Shown piece by piece: positions 18,955 through 27,173 of a DNA stretch of 59,707 nucleotides (within the stretch, counting starts at the first letter, position 1; every line of letters begins with the position of its first letter). This DNA comes from an uncultured Prevotellaceae bacterium (GTDB lineage: Bacteria; Bacteroidota; Bacteroidia; Bacteroidales; Muribaculaceae). The stretch covers positions 1 to 59,707 of the forward strand of contig ONJX01000019.1 in the NCBI GenBank assembly GCA_900318255.1, in the 5' to 3' direction. The notes beneath the pieces were generated by a model, which saw only the letters and a program-made list of their open reading frames with translations, did no database searches and was not told the DNA's origin. A program made the position numbers and the translations under genes.

Positions 18955-20487
18955 ATGAAATCTAAGCTGCGGTCTAGACTTTCTTTGTGGCTAGCATTAT
19001 GGGGGTTTTCGGCAGCACTCCTGATGCTGGCTTCATGGAATTCTTATCTTCACGACATTTATCTGCACTACGACACGCCATGGTTCTTCATGTGCGGCAA
19101 AGCGTGGATGAATGGAATGACACCCTATGTTGACTTCGCCGACAGCAAGGGACCTCTGTTGTGGCTCATTTATGGCTTGGGGTATCTCATCAGCCCACGC
19201 GACTACACCGGCGTCTATTGGATAAGCACCATAATCTTTGCAATATCCTTTTTCTATGCCTACAAGAGTGCTTTGCTCATCACCGGAAATAAGGCTACCG
19301 CTGCGATAGCTACTGCAGTGATGGCTTTTTTGTTAACAGTGAAGTGGGTACACGACGAGCCACACAGCGAGGACTATTGCTGCGCAGCAATAATGCCTGT
19401 GGCTTATTACTTCGTCAGATGCAGCACCCTCACCAGCAGCGATGGTCCGGTTGTGAGAAATGCGGCACTCGCCCTGGGTGCCTGCCTAGCAATCACGCTG
19501 CTCATAAAATACAACATCACCGCGATGCTTGCCATCGCGGTGCCACATTTCTTGTGGATAGTACCTCGCCGCAACAAGCAATCACCACTGTGGACACTAC
19601 TGTGGATGGCAGCAGGATTCCTCGCTGTGGCAGCTCCAGTGGCAATAGTCTTGACAGCTCAAGGATGCTTTGCCGATTTCATCAATGAGTACTTCCTTAA
19701 CACCGCCTTGACCATAAGCAACTTGCAACTAAATGGTGTGGTAGCCAGCAAATTATTGGCTCTCACTGAAAGCCCGGCAGTGTTTTTGTACCTTTTTTTA
19801 ATAATGGCCTTGATTGTTGTCGCCGCATCGACCGAAAAACTGTGGAGATGGCCGCTGACTGTCACTTTCTTGTGGTTTGCAGTGGTCATTGTCATGAACC
19901 TCAAGGCGCCCTTCTACCTGCTGCCATTGTCGCCACTGGCCATGCCAGGAATTGCTGTCGTGCTTAAGCCTCTCAACCGTTCACTCAGCCGATGGCAATG
20001 GCAGGCAACGGCAGCAATAGCTGTGACTGCATTACTGGTGTGGGGAAGCAACAAGACAGCCTTTTTCACTTTCCCTGAAACCACTAAGCAACGCGTGTTC
20101 TACTACTTTGCCGCTCTCGAGGCGCAATATGACAATCCACGCATCATTTACTTGAATTGCTCCGACCTGGGAAGCGGAGTGCCAGCACACGCCCTGCCAG
20201 GTTGCAAATACTGGAGCAAGCAAACTGGCGCCTTGCCTCACATGCTTGAAGAGACACATCAGGCCATTAAGCAGCGCAATGCCGATGTGGTCATTGTCAG
20301 AACCTACGACGAGCCTGAGCGCCACCTGCTCGACAGCCTCGGATATTATTGCTATAGGCCACAAGGTGCTGGTGTCAAGTATTTTGAGCGCACGCTCTAC
20401 AGCCGACTACCCCTCGACACCACCCGTGCAGCAGCTTTTCGCATCAATGCACATGACATTTTGACAAAACGACAATTATTTCCTTAA
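18955..20487 (+). CDS. GT-C-type polytopic membrane glycosyltransferase-like protein
   Basis: 510 residues with about ten membrane helices over the first ~370 residues and a soluble C-terminal part. The first outer loop has DTPWFFMCGKAWMNG and DFADSKGP motifs, typical of GT-C enzymes of the PMT/ArnT type that take sugar from a polyprenyl-phosphate donor. The acidic residues in these loops are the likely catalytic and metal-binding sites. It starts 9 nt after the preceding stop and is probably co-transcribed. Acceptor and sugar are unknown. Confidence 0.65.
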   Translation: MKSKLRSRLSLWLALWGFSAALLMLASWNSYLHDIYLHYDTPWFFMCGKAWMNGMTPYVDFADSKGPLLWLIYGLGYLISPRDYTGVYWISTIIFAISFFYAYKSALLITGNKATAAIATAVMAFLLTVKWVHDEPHSEDYCCAAIMPVAYYFVRCSTLTSSDGPVVRNAALALGACLAITLLIKYNITAMLAIAVPHFLWIVPRRNKQSPLWTLLWMAAGFLAVAAPVAIVLTAQGCFADFINEYFLNTALTISNLQLNGVVASKLLALTESPAVFLYLFLIMALIVVAASTEKLWRWPLTVTFLWFAVVIVMNLKAPFYLLPLSPLAMPGIAVVLKPLNRSLSRWQWQATAAIAVTALLVWGSNKTAFFTFPETTKQRVFYYFAALEAQYDNPRIIYLNCSDLGSGVPAHALPGCKYWSKQTGALPHMLEETHQAIKQRNADVVIVRTYDEPERHLLDSLGYYCYRPQGAGVKYFERTLYSRLPLDTTRAAAFRINAHDILTKRQLFP

Positions 20488-20603
20488 TTTCAAGATTGCG
20501 CTAAAAAACTGCCGAAACCCTGGCGCAACCTCGAAGAAGCTGAACAACAACCGATTATGGATTAATGACTATTAATTCATTATACTTTATAAACTTGAGT
20601 TAT

Positions 20604-20745
20604 GAGTCCACTTTAAAAAGTCGCTTTTTGACGAAAATCAAACAAAAACAACAAAACAACACAAATCTAACAAACTTTATATCAATGAAATAGAATTCGT
20701 TATAATTCGTTTAATTCGTGTGATTTTATTTTTTAAAGTGGACTC
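20604..20745. mobile_element. 142-bp MITE-like element
   Basis: The ends are a perfect 16-bp inverted repeat, GAGTCCACTTTAAAAA (20604-20619) and its complement (20730-20745). A 6-bp direct repeat AGTTAT flanks both sides (20598-20603 and 20746-20751), as expected for a target-site duplication. The interior has no reading frame and carries AATTCG words near 20694-20719. This is the signature of a non-autonomous transposon; the mobilising transposase is not in the window. Confidence 0.8.
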
Positions 20746-20768
20746 AGTTATTATGCTTGTTGACACCT

Positions 20769-20808
20769 TTAAGCGCAATCTCAATTTTTTTCTTGAGACT
20801 GCGCTTAA
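20769..20808. terminator. Hairpin 3' of metK
   Basis: TTAAGCGCA-AT-CTCAA pairs with TTGAG-AC-TGCGCTTAA around a T-rich loop. It lies between the MITE and the metK stop (20856). No clear T-run follows on the minus strand, so its role as a metK terminator is only likely. Confidence 0.5.
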
Positions 20809-20855
20809 CGTGTGGTGAATGGAGTTGTGAGTTTGCTGAGCCTAACGAAAACACC

Positions 20856-22139
20856 TTACAAACCAAAGGCTGTCTTTAGCGCTTCCACGTAGTCGAGCTT
20901 CTCCCAGGTGAAGAGCTCCACCTCGATGGTGCGGTCGCCCTCATAGAGCGACTGGAAGTGCTTGGTCACCACTTGTGGCTCGCGGCCCATGTGACCATAG
21001 GCTGCCGTCTCCTGATAGATGGGGTTGCGCAGCTTGAGGCGCTTCTCAATCTCGTAAGGCGTCATCTTGAAGATGGTGCTCAGCTTGTGAGCAATCTCGG
21101 CATCGCTCATGGCCACATGGCTGGTGCCGTAAGTGTTGACATAGAGGCTGATGGGCTCGGCCACGCCAATGGCATAAGACACCTGCACTAGCATTTCGTC
21201 GGCAATGCCGGCGGCCACGGCGTTCTTGGCGATGTGGCGGGCGGCATAGGCAGCGCTGCGATCCACCTTGCTTGGGTCCTTGCCGCTGAAGGCTCCGCCG
21301 CCGTGTGCCCCGCGTCCTCCGTAGGTATCGACGATGATTTTGCGGCCTGTGAGGCCTGTGTCGCCATGAGGCCCGCCAATGACGAACTTGCCGGTGGGGT
21401 TGACATGTAGGATGAGGTCTTTGTCAAAGAGTCTTTTCACGTCGCCGGGCAGCTGCTCGATGACTCGAGGCAGCAAGATGGTCTCCATGTCGTGACGAAT
21501 GCGCCCCAGCATCTGCTCGTCGGCCTGAGCCTGAGTGGTGGTGGCGTCGGGCTTGATGAAATCGTCGTGCTGGGTGCTGATGACAATGGTGTGGATGCGC
21601 ACTGGGCGGCGCGACTGGTCGTCATACTCCACTGTCACCTGGCTCTTAGCGTCGGGGCGCAGGTAGCTTATCTCGCCACTCTTGCGCAGCGTGGCGAGCT
21701 CGCGCAGCAGGCGGTGGGCCAGGTCGAGCGTCAAGGGCATGAAGCTAGGGGTCTCGTTGCAGGCATAGCCAAACATCATTCCCTGGTCGCCGGCGCCCTG
21801 CTCCTCGCTGGTGGCGCGGTCCACGCCGCGGTTGATGTCGCCGCTCTGCTCATGGATGGCCGAGAACACGCCGCACGAGTCGGCGTCAAATTTGTACTCA
21901 CTCTTGTTGTAGCCGATGCCATTAATCACCTGGCGCGTCACTTCCATCAGGTCGATGTAGGTCTTGCTTTTCACCTCGCCGGCAATCACCACCTGTCCGG
22001 TAGTGACAAGGGTCTCGCACGCCACGCGGCTGTGAGGGTCGAAGGCTAGGAAATGGTCGAGCAGCGCGTCGCTGATTTGGTCGGCAACTTTGTCGGGATG
22101 TCCTTCCGACACCGATTCACTGGTAAATAAATAGTTCAT
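20856..22139 (-). CDS. metK: S-adenosylmethionine synthase (methionine adenosyltransferase)
   Basis: 427 residues. Key motifs: GHPDK at 13-17 (catalytic His14), the ATP-binding GAGDQG at 115-120, and GGGAFSGKD further on. It makes S-adenosylmethionine from methionine and ATP in the cytosol. The start ATG is fixed by the family N-terminus and by the leader fold. The gene stands alone, with a promoter at 22306 and a leader of about 160 nt that contains a SAM-II-like aptamer, so SAM feedback on translation is predicted. Confidence 0.97.
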   Translation of the reverse strand: MNYLFTSESVSEGHPDKVADQISDALLDHFLAFDPHSRVACETLVTTGQVVIAGEVKSKTYIDLMEVTRQVINGIGYNKSEYKFDADSCGVFSAIHEQSGDINRGVDRATSEEQGAGDQGMMFGYACNETPSFMPLTLDLAHRLLRELATLRKSGEISYLRPDAKSQVTVEYDDQSRRPVRIHTIVISTQHDDFIKPDATTTQAQADEQMLGRIRHDMETILLPRVIEQLPGDVKRLFDKDLILHVNPTGKFVIGGPHGDTGLTGRKIIVDTYGGRGAHGGGAFSGKDPSKVDRSAAYAARHIAKNAVAAGIADEMLVQVSYAIGVAEPISLYVNTYGTSHVAMSDAEIAHKLSTIFKMTPYEIEKRLKLRNPIYQETAAYGHMGREPQVVTKHFQSLYEGDRTIEVELFTWEKLDYVEALKTAFGL

Positions 22140-22175
22140 TTTTCCAAATTGTTTTTAAATGTGGAAAAACGCTAA
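22140..22175 (-). promoter_or_regulatory. Expression platform of the metK riboswitch
   Basis: On the minus strand TTTTTCCAC (22169-22161) has two partners. It pairs over 9 bp with GTGGAAAAA (22254-22246), the 5' strand of the aptamer stem, or over 7 bp with TGGAAAA (22146-22140), which abuts the start codon. TTAGC (22175-22171) can also pair with GCTAA (22215-22211) from the aptamer tail, nested inside the first alternative. The pairings are mutually exclusive, so SAM binding should free TTTTTCCAC to hide the start codon. Confidence 0.65.
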
Positions 22176-22207
22176 CATGCTGTGAAAGATTTGAGGGATA
22201 ATTCGCA

Positions 22208-22256
22208 GTTTTAGCATTTTTTTAAAGTGGTTGCAAGCAGCCAAATTTTTCCACTT
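22208..22256 (-). ncRNA. SAM-II-like riboswitch aptamer in the metK leader
   Basis: Stem P1 AAGTGG (22256-22251) / CCACTT (22230-22225) encloses a loop containing ATTTGGCTGCTTGCA; an A-rich linker and ATGCTAAAA follow. This matches the SAM-II pattern as I recall it: P1, ATTTRRCC-like loop, TTGCA before the 3' strand of P1, then GCTAAA. The pseudoknot TTTGGC (22245-22240) with GCTAAA (22215-22210) forms with one G-U pair. SAM-II RNAs bind SAM and usually act on translation. An Rfam covariance search would decide. Confidence 0.75.
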
Positions 22257-22305
22257 GGGTTAATAAAATTATTCTGAAAAAGGGTTTAGCCCCTCATTGC
22301 GGGTG

Positions 22306-22313
22306 CAAAGGTA
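22306..22313 (-). promoter_or_regulatory. -7 box of metK
   Basis: Minus-strand TACCTTTG fits TAnnTTTG. Transcription from about 22300 includes the whole aptamer. The remaining upstream stretch to 22456 shows no gene. Confidence 0.6.
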
Positions 22314-22456
22314 ATGCTTTTTTAATTAATAATGCAAGAAGTGCCTCTAAAAAAGTGATAATTCTAGGTTAATGCGTTCCTGCTGAGGGTGCAATCCTCT
22401 CTCTTGGGTACAATCTACACTTCAAGCTTAAGAAGCGCTTTAGAAACTTGAGTGGG

Positions 22457-24199
22457 CTATTTCATGATGTTCTGGAAGTACCAGTTTCCTCTAATGAGGA
22501 TGTCGCTCACGATCCACGCCTGTTGCTGCTGCTTGAGTAGTGGAGAAGTGCCAACGGTGCCGTCGGTTGATTCGGCTGCCGAGGTCACGGCATGGCGCAG
22601 CAGGCTGTGTCCTAGTCCCTTCCAGGGGTAGTCGTTGAGGCCCATCACGTCGAGCAGGGTGGGGTAGATATCGATTTGTCCCGCTGGGCCGTCGATGCGC
22701 TTGCCGTGAGCGCCGTTGATGACGATAAACACACACTCGTTGCCGTTTTTGCTCAGTGCCGGGCGGCCAGCAGGGTCGTCATCCACTGGCTCGCTGTGGT
22801 CGCTGGCGATGACTATCACGCTGTTGTCATAAAGTCCTGATTGCTTTAGGCTCTCGAGGAAGATGCCCAGTTGCTGGTCGAAGTAGTGTGTCTTTTCCAG
22901 ATAGTTGCGCACGGCGGCGGTGTATTGCTTGCTGCGCGAGATCCATGTGGCGGGCTCGAAGTCGTAGTCGTAGGGGCTGTGCATCACTCCGGTGAAGAGC
23001 TGTGCGATGAAGCTCTTGCCAATGGTGGGCAGATACTGGGCGGCATGCTCCATCACCACCTTGTCAATCTTGTAGTCGGCGGCTTCGAGCTGGGCTTTGA
23101 GCTCGGGTTGGTGGTAGAGGGTGTCGAAGCCGTAGGCCACCGACATGTTTTCCACATTCCACAAGCTGGGCTCGTCGCCGCATATCTCCACCGCCTTGTA
23201 GCCGCGTTGCTTGAGGGCCTTGACCAGCGACGGGAAGGTGCGGTTGCTGTATTCCATCGCCACCGAGCGGTCAATCATGGGCAAGAGGCCGGTTTGATAC
23301 ATTAACTTGCCGTCGCTCGAGCGGCCGCTCTTGGCTTGTGAAATCACGTTAAGGCACACGATGCTGGTGCTGTCGGCAGCCAGCGCGTTGAGGGTGGGTG
23401 TCACTGGCTTGCCGTCGATGTTGAGGTTCACCGCCCAGGCGTTGAGCGACTCCACCATGATGAAGATGAGGTTGGGGCGCTCAATGGCGGTCTTGTAGCT
23501 GTTGTCGGTGTAGGAGGGGCATTGGTTTTTGACAAAGTCCTCGGCGAGCTGCTTCTCTTGGTCGCTCACTCCAGTGTCGATGCTGTTGATGAGCGAGAAG
23601 ATGGCATAGCTCACCACGCCGTTGTGCATTATATAATTAAGGTGTCGGCCTCCAAACTTGGTGTAACGAGTAGCAAAGGCATCGCGCAAGTCGCTGTAGT
23701 TCTCGCGGTTGGCGAGGTAGATGCTGGTGGTGATGAGCAGGCGCAGCACCACAAAGGCCCCTAGGCTGGCGGCCAGCATCCACCAGTGGCGCTGGGCGCT
23801 GTCGCTGCCGCCACTGTTGTGGCGCTTGAGCCACCAGTGGTAGGCGTGCAGCAGCAGGGGCATGAGCAGAACCATGAGCGACTTCTTGGTGATAGCCCCC
23901 AGGGTGCTCTTGATGAGCGTGCCCGACACGTTTTGCACCAACAGGAACGACGAGAAGGGCATCACGTCGCGGTAGGTGGGGTAGTAGAGCAGTTGCGCGA
24001 AGCTCCACAGCGCCACGAGCCATAATATAATAAAGGTGTAAGTGCGGCGGCGCTTTTTTATCACCCAGCATGGCGCCAGCAGCAGGATGGCGTCGGCAAG
24101 GTGGTTGAAGAAAATCTTGGTGAGCGGCTGATTGGCGAGTGAGCCAAACATAGAGCGAGTTATCGTGATGCTCACCATCGAGAGCATCACCACAATCAA
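22457..24199 (-). CDS. LTA synthase/alkaline phosphatase-superfamily membrane enzyme (phosphoglycerol- or phosphoethanolamine-transferase type)
   Basis: 580 residues from a TTG start. About five membrane helices fill the first ~200 residues; the outer catalytic domain follows, with PNLIFIMVES (metal-binding Glu, near 245), the nucleophile region KSGRSSDGKL, HSPYDYD, and VIASDHSEP (metal-binding Asp-His, near 500). Such enzymes move a phospho-headgroup from a phospholipid to an envelope glycan or lipid. The 5' end is uncertain: the frame stays open to about 24272 without ATG, GTG or TTG, and that extension (KHKKHIF then a hydrophobic run) would complete the first helix; an ATT at 24257-24259 is a possible rare start. 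Confidence 0.75.
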   Translation of the reverse strand: MIVVMLSMVSITITRSMFGSLANQPLTKIFFNHLADAILLLAPCWVIKKRRRTYTFIILWLVALWSFAQLLYYPTYRDVMPFSSFLLVQNVSGTLIKSTLGAITKKSLMVLLMPLLLHAYHWWLKRHNSGGSDSAQRHWWMLAASLGAFVVLRLLITTSIYLANRENYSDLRDAFATRYTKFGGRHLNYIMHNGVVSYAIFSLINSIDTGVSDQEKQLAEDFVKNQCPSYTDNSYKTAIERPNLIFIMVESLNAWAVNLNIDGKPVTPTLNALAADSTSIVCLNVISQAKSGRSSDGKLMYQTGLLPMIDRSVAMEYSNRTFPSLVKALKQRGYKAVEICGDEPSLWNVENMSVAYGFDTLYHQPELKAQLEAADYKIDKVVMEHAAQYLPTIGKSFIAQLFTGVMHSPYDYDFEPATWISRSKQYTAAVRNYLEKTHYFDQQLGIFLESLKQSGLYDNSVIVIASDHSEPVDDDPAGRPALSKNGNECVFIVINGAHGKRIDGPAGQIDIYPTLLDVMGLNDYPWKGLGHSLLRHAVTSAAESTDGTVGTSPLLKQQQQAWIVSDILIRGNWYFQNIMK

Positions 24200-24288
24200 T
24201 CCCGCCGCAAGAGTGTAAAACCCTGCCGCTGAAGAAAAGATATGTTTCTTGTGTTTAATAGTTGAAATGACTTATGGAATAATAACCT

Positions 24289-24318
24289 GACAAGGCATGC
24301 CTTGTCACTACTTAACAC
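24289..24318. repeat. Perfect palindrome plus TTAACAC unit at the lysS 3' end
   Basis: GACAAGGCATGCCTTGTC (24289-24306) is a perfect 18-bp palindrome, here with a CATG centre. The TACTTAACACTTGG that follows provides the lysS stop codon and its last codons. Confidence 0.8.
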
Positions 24319-26051
24319 TTGGTTTTTGCTGCTTCCACCCATTGCTTCACGTCGTCGGGCATGGGGTTCTTGTAGCCGAGCTTGTATTTCTTGTTGATTT
24401 CGAGCAGATCCTGGAAGAGCTTGCCGGGTTTCTCGAGAGCTCCTAGTGCCTCGACGGTGAGCAGGCCGGCCTTTTGGATGGGGGCCACCCACTCGGCGGG
24501 AATGCCCAGCGCGGTGTAGGCCTCCTCCTTGTCGCGGTGTACCACCTTCTCGGGGCGCATCTGCGGGAAGAGCATCACGTCCTGGATGTAGCTGTTGCCT
24601 GTCATGAGCATGGTGAGGCGGTCGATGCCTATGCCAATGCCGCTCGTGGGAGGCATGCCATATTGCAGTGCCCTGAGGAAGTCCTGGTCTATGACCATGG
24701 CCTCGTCGTCGCCCTTGTCGGCCAGGCGCATCTGCTCCTTGAAGCGCTCCTCCTGGTCGAGGGGGTCGTTAAGCTCGCTATAGGCGTTGGCCACCTCCTT
24801 GCCGTTGACCATGAGCTCGAAGCGCTCGGTCAGGCCTGGCTTGCTGCGGTGCATCTTGGTCAGTGGCGACATCTCCACGGGGTAGTCGATGATGAAGGTG
24901 GGCTGGATGAAGGTGCCCTCGCAGGTCTCGCCAAATATCTCGTCGATGAGCTTGCCCTTGCCCATCGTCTCGTCAACCTCGATGCCCAGCTTTTGTGCCA
25001 CCTCGCGAATTTGTGCCTCGTCCATGCCACTCAGGTCGTAGCCAGTCTTCTCCTTGATGGCGTCGAGGATGGGCAGGCGGCGGTAGGGAGCCTTGAAGCT
25101 GATGGTCTTGCCGTCGATGACGCTCTCGGGGCTGCCGTTCACGGCGATGCATATCTTCTCGAGCAGCTGCTCGGTGAAGGCCATCATCCAGTTGTAGTCC
25201 TTGTATTGAACATATAGCTCCATGCAGGTGAACTCGGGGTTGTGGTTGCGGTCCATGCCCTCGTTGCGGAAGTTCTTGCCTATCTCATACACGCCCTCAA
25301 AACCGCCCACTATCAGGCGCTTGAGGTAGAGCTCGGTGGCGATGCGCATATACATGTCGATGTTGAGCGCATTGAAGTGGGTGATGAACGGCCTGGCGCT
25401 GGCGCCGCCGGCAATGGCTTGCAGCGTGGGAGTCTCCACCTCGGTGTAGCCTGCCTCGTCGAGCACTTGGCGCATGGTGCGCACCACGGTGGCGCGCTTG
25501 AGGAAGGTGTCTTTCACGCCCTCGTTCACCACCAGGTCAACGTAGCGCTGGCGATAGCGCAGCTCGGGGTCGTCGAAGGCGTCGTAGGTCACGCCGTCCT
25601 TCTCCTTGACGATGGGCAGTGGTCTGAGGCTCTTGCTCAGCACCGTGAGCTGCTGTGCGTGAACGCTGATCTCGCCCGTCTGTGTGCGGAACACATATCC
25701 CTCGATGCCCACGAAGTCGCCAATGTCGAGCAGCTTCTTAAACACCACGTTGTAGAGGTCCTTGTTCTCGCCGGGGCACAGGTCGTCGCGGCTGATATAC
25801 ACCTGCACTCTACCCTTCGAGTCCTTGAGTTCCATAAACGACGCTTTGCCCATGATGCGGCGGGCCATGATGCGTCCTGCCACGCTCACCTGGCGCGGCT
25901 CGTCATCGTCCTTGAAGCACGCTTTTATGTCGTCGCTCCAAGCGTTGACCACATATTCGGCTGCTGGATAAGGGTCGATTCCCAACTCACGCAACTGGTT
26001 CAAACTATTGCGTCTAACTATCTCCTGTTCGCTAAGTTCTAAGATGTTCAT
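24312..26051 (-). CDS. lysS: Lysyl-tRNA synthetase, class II
   Basis: 579 residues from the ATG at 26051 ([11 protein letters not shown]). An open extension of 51 codons upstream is not family-like and would run past the -7 box, so it is rejected. The N-terminal OB-fold (about 55-150) binds the anticodon; class II motifs follow, including [15 protein letters not shown] (motif 2) and [11 protein letters not shown] (motif 3). It charges tRNA-Lys. The C-terminal end (KTKC) is encoded by a dispersed repeat, which suggests the repeat moved the original stop. Confidence 0.97.
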   Translation of the reverse strand: MNILELSEQEIVRRNSLNQLRELGIDPYPAAEYVVNAWSDDIKACFKDDDEPRQVSVAGRIMARRIMGKASFMELKDSKGRVQVYISRDDLCPGENKDLYNVVFKKLLDIGDFVGIEGYVFRTQTGEISVHAQQLTVLSKSLRPLPIVKEKDGVTYDAFDDPELRYRQRYVDLVVNEGVKDTFLKRATVVRTMRQVLDEAGYTEVETPTLQAIAGGASARPFITHFNALNIDMYMRIATELYLKRLIVGGFEGVYEIGKNFRNEGMDRNHNPEFTCMELYVQYKDYNWMMAFTEQLLEKICIAVNGSPESVIDGKTISFKAPYRRLPILDAIKEKTGYDLSGMDEAQIREVAQKLGIEVDETMGKGKLIDEIFGETCEGTFIQPTFIIDYPVEMSPLTKMHRSKPGLTERFELMVNGKEVANAYSELNDPLDQEERFKEQMRLADKGDDEAMVIDQDFLRALQYGMPPTSGIGIGIDRLTMLMTGNSYIQDVMLFPQMRPEKVVHRDKEEAYTALGIPAEWVAPIQKAGLLTVEALGALEKPGKLFQDLLEINKKYKLGYKNPMPDDVKQWVEAAKTKC

Positions 26052-26085
26052 ATTGTAGATTTTTGTTGTTTCCTGAATTAGAGTG

Positions 26086-26093
26086 CAAAGATA
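26086..26093 (-). promoter_or_regulatory. -7 box of lysS
   Basis: Minus-strand TATCTTTG fits TAnnTTTG, about 35 nt before the chosen ATG. Its position supports the shorter lysS start. Confidence 0.65.
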
Positions 26094-26109
26094 CAAACTT
26101 TTTGTGACA

Positions 26110-26361
26110 TTATTGTTTGTTTTCCATTTCGCGCATAAATTCGTCGGCAACATATAGGTCGCCATAGAGATATAGGCCTGTGGATTTGTTGTGCAAGTCT
26201 TCACACGTTTGGCTCTGATAGAATAGTTGCAAAGCGCGTGATGGGTCTATCTTTAAGCGTTTGGCAAGCTCAACGGCTATAGCCCCAATGCGATTACTCA
26301 ATATTATTTCTTGAATAATAGGAGACTTGGCGGGATCGTCATAGTTCTTCTGTTCCATCAA
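26110..26361 (-). CDS. Small protein of the DUF3791/DUF3990 cassette
   Basis: 83 residues, helical by appearance: an amphipathic stretch [20 protein letters not shown], then [11 protein letters not shown] and a C-terminal [19 protein letters not shown] recognise it only as the kind of small protein that accompanies DUF3990 genes; function unknown. Its start overlaps the end of the DUF3990 gene by 23 nt, so the two are translated from one message. It is the last gene of the three and may be a second antitoxin-like or partner protein. Confidence 0.6.
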   Translation of the reverse strand: MMEQKNYDDPAKSPIIQEIILSNRIGAIAVELAKRLKIDPSRALQLFYQSQTCEDLHNKSTGLYLYGDLYVADEFMREMENKQ

Positions 26362-26830
26362 AAATAAGATAATTATCGGTGATTTCTTGATTAAGTAAGC
26401 ACATCTGATTATTGGGCTTGTGCATTGACAATCGATGTAACGCCGTGTTCAAATCCATTAGTCCGGCAATATATAGATTTACTGTGTCGATTACTCTATC
26501 GTTGGCCACGCCACCTTCTATGTAGTCGTAATCAGCGAAGGGTGTTTGTCCTAATCGACTGGCTACTATGAATTCAAGCCAGTGGGTGTCGTAAGCTTCA
26601 AAAACTTTACATCTTGCCTCAGCTAAGATTGCGTCGCGATTTAAAATGTATTTATTTAAAATAGGAGTTTTCTTTCTCTTTTGAGAGACTTGCATTGCCC
26701 ACTCTACAGCTTGCTGGCGCAAGTTGGTGACATAGAATCCTCGTCCAAAGTCTAAGTTTGGGCGGCCATATTGGCAGATGGGTTTTTTAATAATTTCGGT
26801 ACCCCCATGATAGACTTGCATTTCAATCAT
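26339..26830 (-). CDS. DUF3990 protein, putative PARP-like ADP-ribosyltransferase
   Basis: 163 residues. YHGG with His8 and FGRGFYVT with Tyr33 match the first two positions of the H-Y-[E] active site of PARP-type ADP-ribosyltransferases (compare WHGT and GKGIYF in PARPs). A conserved DYDYIEGGVANDRV block follows near 100-113, and the C-terminal QMCLLNQEIT may correspond to the third motif. No signal peptide; cytosolic. It overlaps the upstream gene by 4 nt. From architecture I infer a toxin or effector with small neighbours as modulators; no activity is shown. The cassette is visibly more AT-rich than its surroundings. Confidence 0.7.
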   Translation of the reverse strand: MIEMQVYHGGTEIIKKPICQYGRPNLDFGRGFYVTNLRQQAVEWAMQVSQKRKKTPILNKYILNRDAILAEARCKVFEAYDTHWLEFIVASRLGQTPFADYDYIEGGVANDRVIDTVNLYIAGLMDLNTALHRLSMHKPNNQMCLLNQEITDNYLIFDGTEEL

Positions 26831-27066
26831 TGTCTCTCCTCCCAGTTATTTAGGCATTCTATCATCTCGTTAGCAATGTTTTCTCTACTCTCGGTGTGAA
26901 GAGTGTCGTAGTGAGGGATAATAAAATTGTCAATCAACCCAACACGTGCCATGCGATGAAACACGTCTTTATAAGTTGTTTTCATCACCCTTGCAGTGGC
27001 TTCAATGCAGGTTGCCACAAATGCCATGACCTCTTGTGTCTTCGAAATTTGTAGGATATTATCCAT
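26827..27066 (-). CDS. DUF3791 protein, putative antitoxin-like partner
   Basis: 79 residues, all-helical by appearance, with the DUF3791 hallmark HYDTLHTES (residues 52-60) and an N-terminal FVATCIEATA helix. It is the first gene of a three-gene unit whose neighbours overlap by 4 and 23 nt. DUF3791 genes are often found next to DUF3990 genes. The role as antitoxin is inferred from size, order and overlap. Confidence 0.7.
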   Translation of the reverse strand: MDNILQISKTQEVMAFVATCIEATARVMKTTYKDVFHRMARVGLIDNFIIPHYDTLHTESRENIANEMIECLNNWEERQ

Positions 27067-27086
27067 TGCTATCGCTGTTTAGAGTG

Positions 27087-27094
27087 CAAAGATA
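27087..27094 (-). promoter_or_regulatory. -7 box of the DUF3791-DUF3990 cassette
   Basis: Minus-strand TATCTTTG fits TAnnTTTG, about 20 nt before the first ATG. Confidence 0.65.
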
Positions 27095-27113
27095 CAACTT
27101 TTTTTCGCTACAG

Positions 27114-27149
27114 CAAAAAAATGCACCCGCATGGTGCGAGTGCATTTTT
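27114..27149 (-). terminator. Intrinsic terminator of the adhesin gene
   Basis: AAAAATGCACTCGCAC / GTGCGGGTGCATTTTT-type stem (minus strand) with a 3-4-nt loop and flanking A- and T-runs. It is a diverged relative of the two identical terminators at 35045 and 37687. Confidence 0.85.
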
Positions 27150-27173
27150 AGTCAAAACCGAAGTATGGTTTAA

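Noticed and set aside
26052..26204. 51-codon N-terminal extension of lysS
   Set aside because: It is not family-like and would include the -7 box at 26086; the ATG at 26051 gives the normal LysS N-terminus.
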